From an uncultured Lachnospiraceae bacterium (GTDB lineage: Bacteria; Bacillota; Clostridia; Lachnospirales; Lachnospiraceae), in contig CAJTJY010000005.1 in NCBI GenBank assembly GCA_910576975.1, forward strand, positions 25,269 through 89,268: a DNA stretch of 64,000 nucleotides. Direction: 5' to 3'. The translations under genes were made by a program, and so were the position numbers. The notes below the pieces were generated by a model. The model was given only the letters and a program-made list of their open reading frames with translations, was not told the origin of the DNA and ran no database searches. Of this stretch, positions 26,101 through 33,942 are shown piece by piece; position 1 is the first letter of the stretch, and every line of letters starts with the position of its first letter.

Positions 26101-29100
26101 CAGGCCTTCATCGTCTCCCGACGTGCTCTCATATTCTGTCTTCGTATAGAAAAGAAGCATCTGACCTGTAGCCTCGTCATAAGAGATATGCGGTTTTACG
26201 TCCGCAATATTATCTTCCATCGTGAAATCGTCTTCCTCGTAGGAATATGGCGCAGTCTTGGTAATTTCCTGAATCTCCCCAAAGGACTTCGTCGACGGAT
26301 TGAAAAATGCCCCGTGGATATTCATGGAATTGAGACTGTCAATCACCGTATCATCTTCTGTCAAGATGCGGTCTGCACTGGACCAAGCTACATAGATTCC
26401 TCTCTCCCCCAGATCAAAGACAGCAGGTTCATCGTCTAACGTGCCATCCTTTTCGATCAATTCTGGTTTCGACCATGTTCCATCACTGTAAATACTGTAA
26501 TATACATGTGTGCAGTTATAGGTATCTTCTCCTGGAGTATCATCTAAAAATACTGCCATGTACTGATCATTCGGCAAGTTTACCATCTGAATATCCGGTT
26601 CCGGATTGACGGCTTCCTGCAATAGCGTTTCTGTAATTCCATTCGTGTCTGCGTTACTCTGCGCACGAAGCAATTCTTCTCCCTTCCATTCCGACCTGTT
26701 GGCACGGTACGAACGGTTGTCGATTTCCATTTCCGAGAGACTGGTATAGGTATAATCCGCATCTCCTGCTAATTCATTTATGCCGCTTGCAGCGCCAAAC
26801 ATATTCACAGTTGTGCTTGCCATGTTCCATTTCTTCGTAAAGAATAACACTTTCAGAGAGATATAAGCCGAAAATGTTACGTCTCCATGATTGGCTTGAT
26901 CTTTGCGGGTATAGAAATTCATGTCAAAATCTGCTCTGCCGCCAACCATCAGATTCAAAAATTCAAATCCTCCCCCGGCGCTCAAATCCACATACGGAGC
27001 AATTGTAAAGATGCCATAAGCATCAAACGCTCTGTCCGCATGATTCATATTAAAGTTAAATATATCAACCTTAGCGGCGTCCTTATCCATGATATCTGAG
27101 AAGTAATACTCCTTCTTGTCATAATTCTGCTCCACAATAAATGTTGCAGCGCCTTCCCCGCCAGTAGAGAGCCCTATTATAACGGCAACACCAACCGGCG
27201 TTTTCCAAAAAATAGAAACATCCACGCCGTCTTCTATCACAGCCGCCAATGTCATGTCTTTAAAATACCATTCCCCTAGGTGTTCCGGTTCCTGAGATTT
27301 GACCATATTGAGTTCCAGTCCAAAGTTTATCTTAACGAACACCTTGCCAATCTTTGCCTTTACCTTATTCTTTGAAGAACCTTTTCCATCTTTTGTGACA
27401 GCGCCATCTGCAGCTTCTTTCTGTCTCTCTTTCTGCTCGCTGCTTGTGCCGGAATTTTTCGCAGCCTCCTTAATCGTTTCCGTAAAAGTAAAGTTTGATC
27501 CCATTCCTTTCTCAAACCCTATGCTGATCGTTTTTGTATTTCCGTCGTCTGAATTTGCAGCAATGTCATCTATATCGCCATCCCAGCCAAAATCAAACGC
27601 AGAATCAATCACGCCAATCACTTCAAGCGCTTTTTCTGCACCTCCAAAATGAAAGCTAGATAAAAAGCTTAAGATTCCCAGAGACTGTGCAAATGTAATT
27701 CCCATTTCATGCTCATAGTACGCCGTTCCATTCTGGTCCTCGAACTGGACTGTCATTGATGCGCCCGCCGGTATCTTTAAAGTCGCCGGATTAAAGTCCA
27801 TCGTAAACACGCCATTGCTGCTGACCACTTCCTGTTCCGTATTATCAATCAGTGTTCCGTCTTTACGGTAAAAACGAAATACTGCCTTTGCCGCCCGCAG
27901 CGCATTATTTTTAGAATATGTCTGTATCACAAAACGATAGGTTTGATCCCCATTGGCAATACTGTTCGCTTCGATAGAGACAGCCTCTTCACCCTTTACC
28001 CGAAACGCATCGGCTCCATTAATTCCTATCGTGTCATATGCATCTAATTCATATATTCCGGCAGCATTCACAGCCTGTGTCGCTGTTACATGTAAATTAT
28101 TATAGGTGACATTGACTGTCTGATTTTCTCCTGCCACAAAATCCTTGCTGGCAATGGAAAAATAACCGTCTCCGCCATGTTCCTCCACGCCGCCGAATTT
28201 TTCATCATATTTGGAAACCGTCGTCTGTCCTGCTACAGAAATCTGCGCCCCATTCACTGCTCTTACAGTTTCTTTACTTCCAAAAACGGGCTTATCGCGA
28301 AGCTGGACGATCCCGTCAATATATCCGGCATAACGATTTGCCACCGTGGGAACGAATCCATAGAAGATCAAACTGTTATCCAAGACCGGGCGGAACGAAT
28401 ACGCATTACCGTTGCTGGCAATGTTCACAATATTATAGGGAGCGACCACCTGTTGCTCCTTCGTCGTAAGTATTCCATCTTCATCTGCGTCTCCTGTAAA
28501 ATTTTTAAAGTATGCCTTGTAGTTGTCTTCTGTTACTGCATTGAGGGTATACTCCTGATTTAAGGTGACACCTTTGATTTCCATTGGCGTTTTATAGTCG
28601 CCCATCTGAACGCTATCTTCATCTACTGTTCCGTCAGAGTTTTCTTTTTGATAAATAACAGAACCTTTCTCCTTGTCATTATTTTGAGGATCAATCTTCA
28701 CCTTTATCTTTGGCACAGAATAAACAGGGCTGATATAAACGAACTCTCCTGTCGGGGAAAACGTCACAGTATTTTTAAACATCTTATTGGTAACCGCATT
28801 GGATATGCTGGATTTTGTATAGCTGCTGGCTGAGACCCTCTTCGCCTCTGACTCGATAATCGCTTGTGACTGTTCATAATAAGCATTCGCCTTTGCCGCA
28901 AGCGTATTCGCTGAATTGGCGGCATTGTGCACATATCCATCCTTATGAACGCCTAGATTAAATCCTGAGACGGAATTTCCCGTCTTCGCAATTCCTGTCA
29001 CTTTGATTGTATCAAGCATCGTACAGCGCCATACTTCATTTGTCTTAAAGCCATTTGCATAAGAGCCCTTTGACGTGTCTGCATTTTGGAACATCACACG

Positions 29101-31314
29101 CGCTTCGTAGGGCCGGTATACTGCGCGGATCTTAAATTCGTTCCCCTTGAAGATATAGTCTTTATATGTATTTAAAAACGCTTTTGTAAGCTTTACGTCT
29201 TCCGGCGCAATCACTTTACTCCATGCCCGACCTCCTTTCTGCATCAACTGATAGCCTGCCAGATAGACATTTCCAGAGGCGCCTTCTTTTATCTGTACGC
29301 CATTTGAATTTTTGTTTGTGGAATACGTTGTCCGTAAGATCAGTTTATCGCAGGGACGGTGGATGGTAACGCTATCCTGGAATTTTCCATCACCCTTGGA
29401 AACCTGCAATGTACCAAGCGCAATAGAATTTCCTTCTTTATACTTATGTCCGAATGGATCTATTTTTGTCGCATCTGCATCGTCCGTGTATATTTTTTCC
29501 GTATACTGATTGCCGTATTCGTATTCGATTTCATTTTCTGTATATTTATCTGTATACAATGTGTTTGAAACAGTGAACTGATAACCAGGATAATGGATCG
29601 ACACCCGGGTGACATATGCCGCTGCATTTTGATTTTTACTTTCTGTATGCACCTCAAGCTTTAAATTGGCATTGGTGGTTTTGTCCCCTTCCTCCAAGTT
29701 GATTGTGAATGTTTTCTGATTAAAGAAACTGTTGTCCGTTTTCACTAGCTTGTCATTTAAATACAAGTAATTCGTCCTGTTATTATAGGTTCTGTAAACC
29801 GTTTTCTTATTACAGCCCGAGCCTTGTGTTTCCTGGCATGTCGTAGAGCCTTCATTACTTCTCCATGTTATTTCAATAGACTTTGCCGTGCTTAAATCCA
29901 GACCGGATAAAATCTCCTTTCTTCCAGACCAGCCGCCCTGCCTGCCTGAGACTTTGGCGCTTACATTAAGATTTCTGACGTCATTCCATCCCTCCGCTGC
30001 ATCTGCGCTCAAATCTCCCTGTGGTTCCGCTTCGGCAGACGACGCTTGATTGGTCAGCGTTACCGTGGTAATTGCCGCCCCTCGCTGCACATAAGAAGAA
30101 TTTGCATCCAATGCCACTTGGAATTGCGAAGACGCAGGCGCTCCCTCATAATTCAAAAGCGGAATCTCCACCACTTGCTCAGTAACGCCCTGTGCAAACA
30201 GCACTTCTTTTTGTACTGCTTGATAGTCTGTTCCAGATACAGCCTTCATAGAGCCAGTGCCAATAATGACGCTGGCGATTTTGTCTACGCCAGATACACG
30301 CTTTACGGTAATGCGCGCTACCCCTTCCGAACGGTCTACCGTCATTTGGTTTGCCGCCATTGCAAAAACAGCCTTTTCTCCCTCGTCATTATCCTTTATG
30401 TTCAAATACGCCGTCCGGGAACCAGAGACTTCCCCGCAAGACGCATTGCCCAAAAGGAACATCACCTGTTCATCAGATTCTGAAAGATCATCGTCAATGG
30501 TGTCAATATAAATGGACTTCATGTATTCGCCTTTCTTGAAGAGGAACGTATACTCCTGTCCGTATATGTCTTCTGAAAATTGATCCAATGCTTTCTGATA
30601 ATTCTCGCTCTGCTTTTCTGCACTGACTCTGTGCGCCTCATCCAGCTCCTGCCAGTTTAAGCTGTCTGTCTCTGTCCCTAGATAAGCGTCTCTTGCCTGT
30701 TTTAAAACACTTTTACTTTGTTTTTTATCTTTCAGGCCTTCCTGGACACTTTCGCTCAATGACTTTTCTTTCACTCTTTCAGTCAACGCCTTTTCTTTGC
30801 TTGCTCCCTCAGATGGCGTAACTTCCTTTTGTTTCCCTGATTTCTTTTCCTTGCCTGATTCCTCTGTCTTCTCAATTACAGGCATTTCCTGACTATAAAA
30901 ATCAGTAAGTGGCTTCCCGACGCTTTCCAAAGTGCGCGTTACATGATCAGACTCTTCTACTGTCAGCAGATAATCCTCGCCGTAGGATGCAGATATATCC
31001 ACTGCCTTAAAATCGACAGCGGCTTCTTGATCTGTTCCGCCCCGGCGGACAATCACAAGCTGCTGCTTTTCACCCTCTTTGACTGTAAGCTGAGTCAGAA
31101 AAAATTCAAATCTCCCTTCTGGATAGAGTTCTTGATCTTCTTTCAGCGCTTCTTTCAGCGCTTCTTTTGTGATATCGGAATCTAAGATAAAAGCCTCTTC
31201 TGCTGTCTGCACGCCTTCAGCAAAAGCAAATGGAAGATCCGAAAATACCAGCGACAGTGTAAGCCCAAAAGCTGCAAGCCGCTTTAATGTGCCATTGCAT
31301 GTTCTTTTCCCCAT
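23158..31314 (-). CDS. Giant secreted multidomain protein (2718 residues), Calx-beta, MBG and BspA-like domains
   Basis: A signal peptide (residues 1-32, ending AFA) leads into a Calx-beta-like domain (about 55-130), a Lys/Glu-rich stretch (about 145-235), and a second Calx-beta-like unit (about 320-420). A long beta-rich region follows, with a strand-rich middle part around 1290-1500 and repeated motifs such as YMAVFLDD and YVAWSSADR that look like propeller blades (about 1570-2060). CARDB-like Ig repeats follow. The end carries an MBG-type domain (about 2495-2570, YDGKTKKPDVTV) and a BspA-like LRR (about 2575-2718). There is no LPXTG sorting signal, so it is released or held non-covalently. 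It is the second gene of the cargo operon, 27 bp after the Lgt-like gene. Its TAG stop is part of the SD of the peptide gene. The biochemical role is not recognisable. Confidence 0.85.
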   Translation of the reverse strand: MGKRTCNGTLKRLAAFGLTLSLVFSDLPFAFAEGVQTAEEAFILDSDITKEALKEALKEDQELYPEGRFEFFLTQLTVKEGEKQQLVIVRRGGTDQEAAVDFKAVDISASYGEDYLLTVEESDHVTRTLESVGKPLTDFYSQEMPVIEKTEESGKEKKSGKQKEVTPSEGASKEKALTERVKEKSLSESVQEGLKDKKQSKSVLKQARDAYLGTETDSLNWQELDEAHRVSAEKQSENYQKALDQFSEDIYGQEYTFLFKKGEYMKSIYIDTIDDDLSESDEQVMFLLGNASCGEVSGSRTAYLNIKDNDEGEKAVFAMAANQMTVDRSEGVARITVKRVSGVDKIASVIIGTGSMKAVSGTDYQAVQKEVLFAQGVTEQVVEIPLLNYEGAPASSQFQVALDANSSYVQRGAAITTVTLTNQASSAEAEPQGDLSADAAEGWNDVRNLNVSAKVSGRQGGWSGRKEILSGLDLSTAKSIEITWRSNEGSTTCQETQGSGCNKKTVYRTYNNRTNYLYLNDKLVKTDNSFFNQKTFTINLEEGDKTTNANLKLEVHTESKNQNAAAYVTRVSIHYPGYQFTVSNTLYTDKYTENEIEYEYGNQYTEKIYTDDADATKIDPFGHKYKEGNSIALGTLQVSKGDGKFQDSVTIHRPCDKLILRTTYSTNKNSNGVQIKEGASGNVYLAGYQLMQKGGRAWSKVIAPEDVKLTKAFLNTYKDYIFKGNEFKIRAVYRPYEARVMFQNADTSKGSYANGFKTNEVWRCTMLDTIKVTGIAKTGNSVSGFNLGVHKDGYVHNAANSANTLAAKANAYYEQSQAIIESEAKRVSASSYTKSSISNAVTNKMFKNTVTFSPTGEFVYISPVYSVPKIKVKIDPQNNDKEKGSVIYQKENSDGTVDEDSVQMGDYKTPMEIKGVTLNQEYTLNAVTEDNYKAYFKNFTGDADEDGILTTKEQQVVAPYNIVNIASNGNAYSFRPVLDNSLIFYGFVPTVANRYAGYIDGIVQLRDKPVFGSKETVRAVNGAQISVAGQTTVSKYDEKFGGVEEHGGDGYFSIASKDFVAGENQTVNVTYNNLHVTATQAVNAAGIYELDAYDTIGINGADAFRVKGEEAVSIEANSIANGDQTYRFVIQTYSKNNALRAAKAVFRFYRKDGTLIDNTEQEVVSSNGVFTMDFNPATLKIPAGASMTVQFEDQNGTAYYEHEMGITFAQSLGILSFLSSFHFGGAEKALEVIGVIDSAFDFGWDGDIDDIAANSDDGNTKTISIGFEKGMGSNFTFTETIKEAAKNSGTSSEQKERQKEAADGAVTKDGKGSSKNKVKAKIGKVFVKINFGLELNMVKSQEPEHLGEWYFKDMTLAAVIEDGVDVSIFWKTPVGVAVIIGLSTGGEGAATFIVEQNYDKKEYYFSDIMDKDAAKVDIFNFNMNHADRAFDAYGIFTIAPYVDLSAGGGFEFLNLMVGGRADFDMNFYTRKDQANHGDVTFSAYISLKVLFFTKKWNMASTTVNMFGAASGINELAGDADYTYTSLSEMEIDNRSYRANRSEWKGEELLRAQSNADTNGITETLLQEAVNPEPDIQMVNLPNDQYMAVFLDDTPGEDTYNCTHVYYSIYSDGTWSKPELIEKDGTLDDEPAVFDLGERGIYVAWSSADRILTEDDTVIDSLNSMNIHGAFFNPSTKSFGEIQEITKTAPYSYEEDDFTMEDNIADVKPHISYDEATGQMLLFYTKTEYESTSGDDEGLVGDIAKPYSLMAYRIYDFATGTWDETYDASEGVSEDYQKAWYGQRFLELAPLAVVNEELDASGFWTKQPEIKPFENAVYENADGTMSENEPIVLESESATYNGLALYAYVLDYDGDQETENDRDIFLQIYDYQSRQFTHPVMMTTTPDLAESKVKFVRSGDVTLLTYLADNTLYAMNVSVLKNGLLKSEIEGQEFYYIDKSAPPEILEGEQYVYLPPVIVAGDRLADIAEDNEEESKEEPASIADYEVASDDDYIYAVWTKRATKVKEGIDPTGSEATDAANRVAESQIYIARYDWKEEVFTEPVQVTEEEGANYGSIGFALEQGEEGKFKLLATKAKSTVETVEGKDETGTVIKKEILTEDTVNKNLMALEFAPTSTLEVQDVKIEELSAGAESYITMQLYNDGVETLENLTLTAEKEDGTKICEQKIASSDAGEENLQKIYGGTKYPLSFPITLDENEKGCSITYKVTDISGKVLAQGSYSEKIPVQLDVTEFEATQDQRGTIQFRVHVQNNGRRKSGAEKIQIARKIEGVEQKYKDITSIATEPLMPGESASYTAEYAYGDYSEMFETFITEDSEKFEAVTSFRAYVNQDSESAIDELVMQASKEQRLRMTAVRDVSIMDGTFEEIGKSYTMKKGEITQLNTSVDSIAYKGSRYEGTDDEKHYDASNTAGLKVMYTTDNANVLTVYDSGYVEAVGTGTAHVKAYLMPANNKVTYTVEEGSFEEDNFATMPEEAIIINSFEVKVEDSARENKKKLKDCTVTLSKSSYNYDGKTKKPDVTVKTKSGGKLVKGSDYKVTYSSGRKNAGSYQVTVTGIGNYTGTVKKTFKITISKGKTYKAANCSYKVTKLPTGKKPGTVTLAKGAGKSARTLEIKDSVKIGGKSFQVTAVGTGAFKNYEKATKAVIGKNVKVISSDAFAGCKKLKLVTVQSKTVSKVGNNAFKNISLKAVIEVPASKLKAYKEKFDKKAGIRSTMKIKKK

Positions 31315-31341
31315 AATATCTCCTTTCTCATGTCAGAAAAT

Positions 31342-32088
31342 TTATCCATCAAAAAGACGGCTGCAGTCCATCTTTTTGTGAACAATAAAATAAAGAAACG
31401 CAATCACAAGCAACAAAATTGCCGCAAATTGTATGACAGAAAAACCAAAAATCAGAATCGTTCCCTGTTTATCCATCATAAACTCTGATAAAAAAATCGT
31501 AACCGAAAACTCACTGCAAAACACAGACGACAAACGCTTTTTCTTACGATATAAGACAAACAACAGCGCCAGCAGCAAAATCATACATGCCATCTCAAAC
31601 AATTGTGTTGGATAAACAGAATAACTGTAGCCTGGTCCCGTCCCTTTGTCTGAAAAGTATTGGAACGCAAAGGGACCCTTGTAGAATCTGCCCATGCAGC
31701 ATCCATAAGACAAGCAGGCAGCACGGTTAAAAATATGTTGAAACGCCATAAAAATACACAACAGATCCAAATAATTCTCCCACTCCTTTTTCGTTCCGCA
31801 AAATAGCAGACGATAAAGCCACGGAAAAACTGTCACTGTAAAAATAACGCGTCCAATAAAATGCGTCCCATGATCTTCTATAAAAATTTTTCTTAGATCT
31901 ATTTCCACTCCATAAGAAAGTAAACGCACTAGCTTTCCTGCAAAAGAGCCTGTTTCTATCACTACTATGGAAAGAAGAAGCACGACTAGCGCCTTTTTCC
32001 ATGATTTGCTCTCTCTTTTACACAAGCTAAAAAACATAAGGATGCCAAGAATGCTCCCTATATTTATAAGAAGAGAATAACTGTCCAT
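31342..32088 (-). CDS. Lgt-like (prolipoprotein diacylglyceryl transferase family) membrane protein
   Basis: The 248-residue protein has about seven hydrophobic helices. Three regions recall Lgt: HGTHFIGR at 73-80 (Lgt has a conserved His-Gly), NRAACLSYGCCMGR at 121-134 (the Lgt signature region with the essential Arg), and YPTQLFE at 159-165 (Lgt HPTQLYE). Lgt moves diacylglycerol from phosphatidylglycerol to a lipobox Cys. A housekeeping Lgt normally sits elsewhere, and this diverged copy heads the cargo operon, so it probably lipidates or modifies something specific to this system. The core peptide has no Cys, so an orthodox lipobox reaction on it is impossible. The substrate is unknown. 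Confidence 0.75.
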   Translation of the reverse strand: MDSYSLLINIGSILGILMFFSLCKRESKSWKKALVVLLLSIVVIETGSFAGKLVRLLSYGVEIDLRKIFIEDHGTHFIGRVIFTVTVFPWLYRLLFCGTKKEWENYLDLLCIFMAFQHIFNRAACLSYGCCMGRFYKGPFAFQYFSDKGTGPGYSYSVYPTQLFEMACMILLLALLFVLYRKKKRLSSVFCSEFSVTIFLSEFMMDKQGTILIFGFSVIQFAAILLLVIAFLYFIVHKKMDCSRLFDG

Positions 32089-32377
32089 AACATACTCCCA
32101 AAATAAAAACTTCTTTTATCAGATTTGCGTGAAGCAAAGTTCTTTTTACTTCCAGCGTAGCATAACATGCTTCGTCCGCAGTTGTTCTTTTATTCTAACA
32201 TTTATACTCCTATATTGATATTTTTTCCTAAACAGTTAAAATTTTTACTTAAACGGGAATAATTTATTTACTCTGAAGGATAAGATTGAAGAAAATAACA
32301 TTATCGATTGAATCATTTTAAGAGTGGATAAAAGAATCAAAAACAATATAAGCAAGACAAATTTCAGCAAGCCACAA
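32089..32377. other. Right end of element, upstream of the cargo operon
   Basis: About 290 bp contain no convincing gene. The region must hold the promoter of the minus-strand operon. It is A/T-rich with several TATAAA/TAGAAT-like strings, but no pair of boxes with good spacing stands out. Confidence 0.4.
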
Positions 32378-32434
32378 TTATTTGCGCAACTTACGTCCCC
32401 CATGCCCGGCGTCCAAAATAATAGTGGCAGCCAT
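32378..32434 (-). pseudogene. 5' fragment of the split amidase gene
   Basis: An ATG at 32434 with a GGAGGAGCT ribosome site starts MAATIILDAGHGG, the first beta strand and zinc-ligand loop of Amidase_3. After this the frame leaves homology and stops at a TAA after 18 codons. It matches the missing start of the amidase fragment at 9056-9793, is on the same strand, and restores the family consensus when joined. Confidence 0.85.
32380..32404. other. Right attachment junction of the element
   Basis: The half-site ATTTGCGCAACTTACGTCC (32380-32398) lies four bases from the TG core at 32403-32404. It is the inverted partner of the left half-site at 9789-9807. Confidence 0.75.
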
Positions 32435-32609
32435 AGCTCCTCCACATTTTTTCTTTTATACTATGCAATGGAAATGAAACGGTTCCTATGGCCAGCTTTC
32501 TCCTCGAAGACTTGCTTTTCCCCTATTTCTCCGATAGACAGACTCTTTTCGTCCTAAAGCAATAAAATAAGACATTCGTCCTATTGTTCCATTATTTTGA
32601 CAGAATTGG

Positions 32610-32785
32610 GGGTGTCGCACAAATATATTTACTTAGTCAAAAGGTCTTGCCGCTGATGCGGCAAAGACAGAATGCACAAAAATCACTCTGGAAAGCTAGC
32701 TTTCCAAGATGACTTTTGTGTATTTTGTTTGCATTGCTTTGCAATGGAAACCTTTTGAACAAGTAAATATCTTCGTGCGACATCC
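32610..32785. repeat. Palindromic MITE-like element, copy A (176 bp)
   Basis: Terminal arms of about 35 bp (32610-32644 and 32751-32785) begin GGGTGTCGCAC and end GTGCGACATCC. The interior has AAAAGGTCTTGCCGC, a GCCGC/GCGGC hairpin, GGAAAGCTAGCTTTCC and GCAATGGAAACCTTTT. The same interior occurs in the copy at 52880-53058. There is no coding capacity. It sits between the amidase 5' fragment and the fabH promoter. Confidence 0.75.
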
Positions 32786-32829
32786 TCCTGCTCTTGAACT
32801 CTAAACCGGCCAAAATCAAAAAGTTTCCA

Positions 32830-32858
32830 TTGACAAAATCCTCCTCTGCGTTTATAGT
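32830..32858 (+). promoter_or_regulatory. Sigma-A promoter of fabH
   Basis: A perfect TTGACA is 17 bp from TATAGT. Start near 32865, about 45 nt before the fabH ATG. Confidence 0.8.
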
Positions 32859-32908
32859 AAATATATAATTATTTTGATTATCAAACAATTTGAGGATAGG
32901 ATAAGATT

Positions 32909-33877
32909 ATGAGAGCAAAAATTATCGGCACAGGAAGCTGCCTGCCAACGAAAGTTGCAACAAACGACGATCTGTCTGCCCTGATGGACACCAGCGACGA
33001 GTGGATTCAAAGCCGTACTGGAATCCGGGAACGGCGCCTTGTTTCCTCTGAATCAGAAACCACGCTGTCTATGGCGGCTCAAGCTGGAAAAGCAGCGTTA
33101 ACGGATTCTGGACTGCAGCCAGAGGAAATTGACCTGATTATCGTGGCGACCGTTTCCTCTGACTTTGTGACTCCCAGCACGGCGTGCATGGTACAAAAAG
33201 AACTTGGCGCTGTCTGCGCCGCCGCATTTGATATCAATGCGGCGTGCTCTGGGTTTCTCTTCGCCCTGAACACGGCAGACGCTTATTTTCAATCTGGCAT
33301 CTACCAGACGGCGCTGATTATCGGCGTGGAAACCCTTTCTAAAATCATTGACTGGACAGACCGTTCCACCTGCGTCCTGTTCGGCGACGGCGCAGGCGCC
33401 GCAGTGCTGCGGGCAAGCGAACAAGGGATCATTGCCAGCCTTCAGGGATCAAACGGCGCTGGGGGCCATGTATTAATGTGCAAAAACCGCGGCAACAATA
33501 ATCCTTATATTTCCACGGACGCATGTCTCGATTACTTATATATGGACGGACAAGAGGTTTTCAAGTTCGCCGTAAAAAAAGAAACGGAATGCATCCATGC
33601 GCTTTTGGCACAGGCAGGGCTAATGCCTGAAGATATCGATTGGTATCTGCTTCACCAGGCAAATCAGCGAATCATTGCTTCTATTGCCCGAAAATTAAAG
33701 CTCTCCCTGGCCAAATTCCCCTCCAACGTGGATCACTGCGGCAATACCTCCGCCGCCAGCATTCCTATCCTGTTGGACGAAGTCCACAAGGCTGGAAAAT
33801 TAAAAGATGGGGATCTGCTTCTGCTCTCTGGGTTCGGCGCAGGACTCACTTGGGGCGCCGCTTTGCTGCTATGGTAA
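32909..33877 (+). CDS. fabH: Beta-ketoacyl-ACP synthase III
   Basis: FabH starts fatty-acid chains by condensing an acyl-CoA with malonyl-ACP. The 322-residue protein has the Cys-His-Asn triad: Cys113 in INAACSGF, His249 in LLHQANQRI and Asn279 in CGNTSAAS. Length and motifs are standard. Here it stands alone on the plus strand with its own promoter and a strong terminator, away from a fab cluster. The nearby cargo NRPS does not overlap it, so a lipid-supply link to that operon is only speculation. Confidence 0.96.
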   Translation: MRAKIIGTGSCLPTKVATNDDLSALMDTSDEWIQSRTGIRERRLVSSESETTLSMAAQAGKAALTDSGLQPEEIDLIIVATVSSDFVTPSTACMVQKELGAVCAAAFDINAACSGFLFALNTADAYFQSGIYQTALIIGVETLSKIIDWTDRSTCVLFGDGAGAAVLRASEQGIIASLQGSNGAGGHVLMCKNRGNNNPYISTDACLDYLYMDGQEVFKFAVKKETECIHALLAQAGLMPEDIDWYLLHQANQRIIASIARKLKLSLAKFPSNVDHCGNTSAASIPILLDEVHKAGKLKDGDLLLLSGFGAGLTWGAALLLW

Positions 33878-33884
33878 TATAAAG

Positions 33885-33922
33885 CCGCCGTTTCAAACGC
33901 TGTCTTGCGTTTGAAACGGCGG
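33885..33922. terminator. Bidirectional terminator between fabH and hflX
   Basis: CCGCCGTTTCAAACGC and GCGTTTGAAACGGCGG pair perfectly over 16 bp around a 6-nt loop (TGTCTT). The genes on either side converge. Confidence 0.9.
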
Positions 33923-33942
33923 TCTAATATAACTATAACCAA

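Larger units (their letters stand above)
9784..32403. mobile_element. Serine-recombinase integrative element carrying a peptide/NRPS secretion operon
   Basis: About 22.6 kb separates the two halves of one amidase gene. The left end carries a large serine recombinase whose stop is about 140 bp from the junction. Both ends carry matching inverted half-sites. The cargo is a subtilase, two NHLM-type ABC exporters, a short HlyD protein, a C-A-PCP-TE synthetase, a double-glycine peptide, a giant secreted protein and an Lgt-like protein. No relaxase, conjugation, replication or phage structural genes are visible, so it is either a mobilisable/orphan element or excises only by its integrase. Boundaries rest on codon-level rejoining of the amidase gene. 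Confidence 0.85.

Noticed and set aside
32637..32888. Minus-strand 83-codon frame at 32.7 kb
   Set aside because: It lies within palindromic repeat A and the fabH promoter, with no ribosome site.
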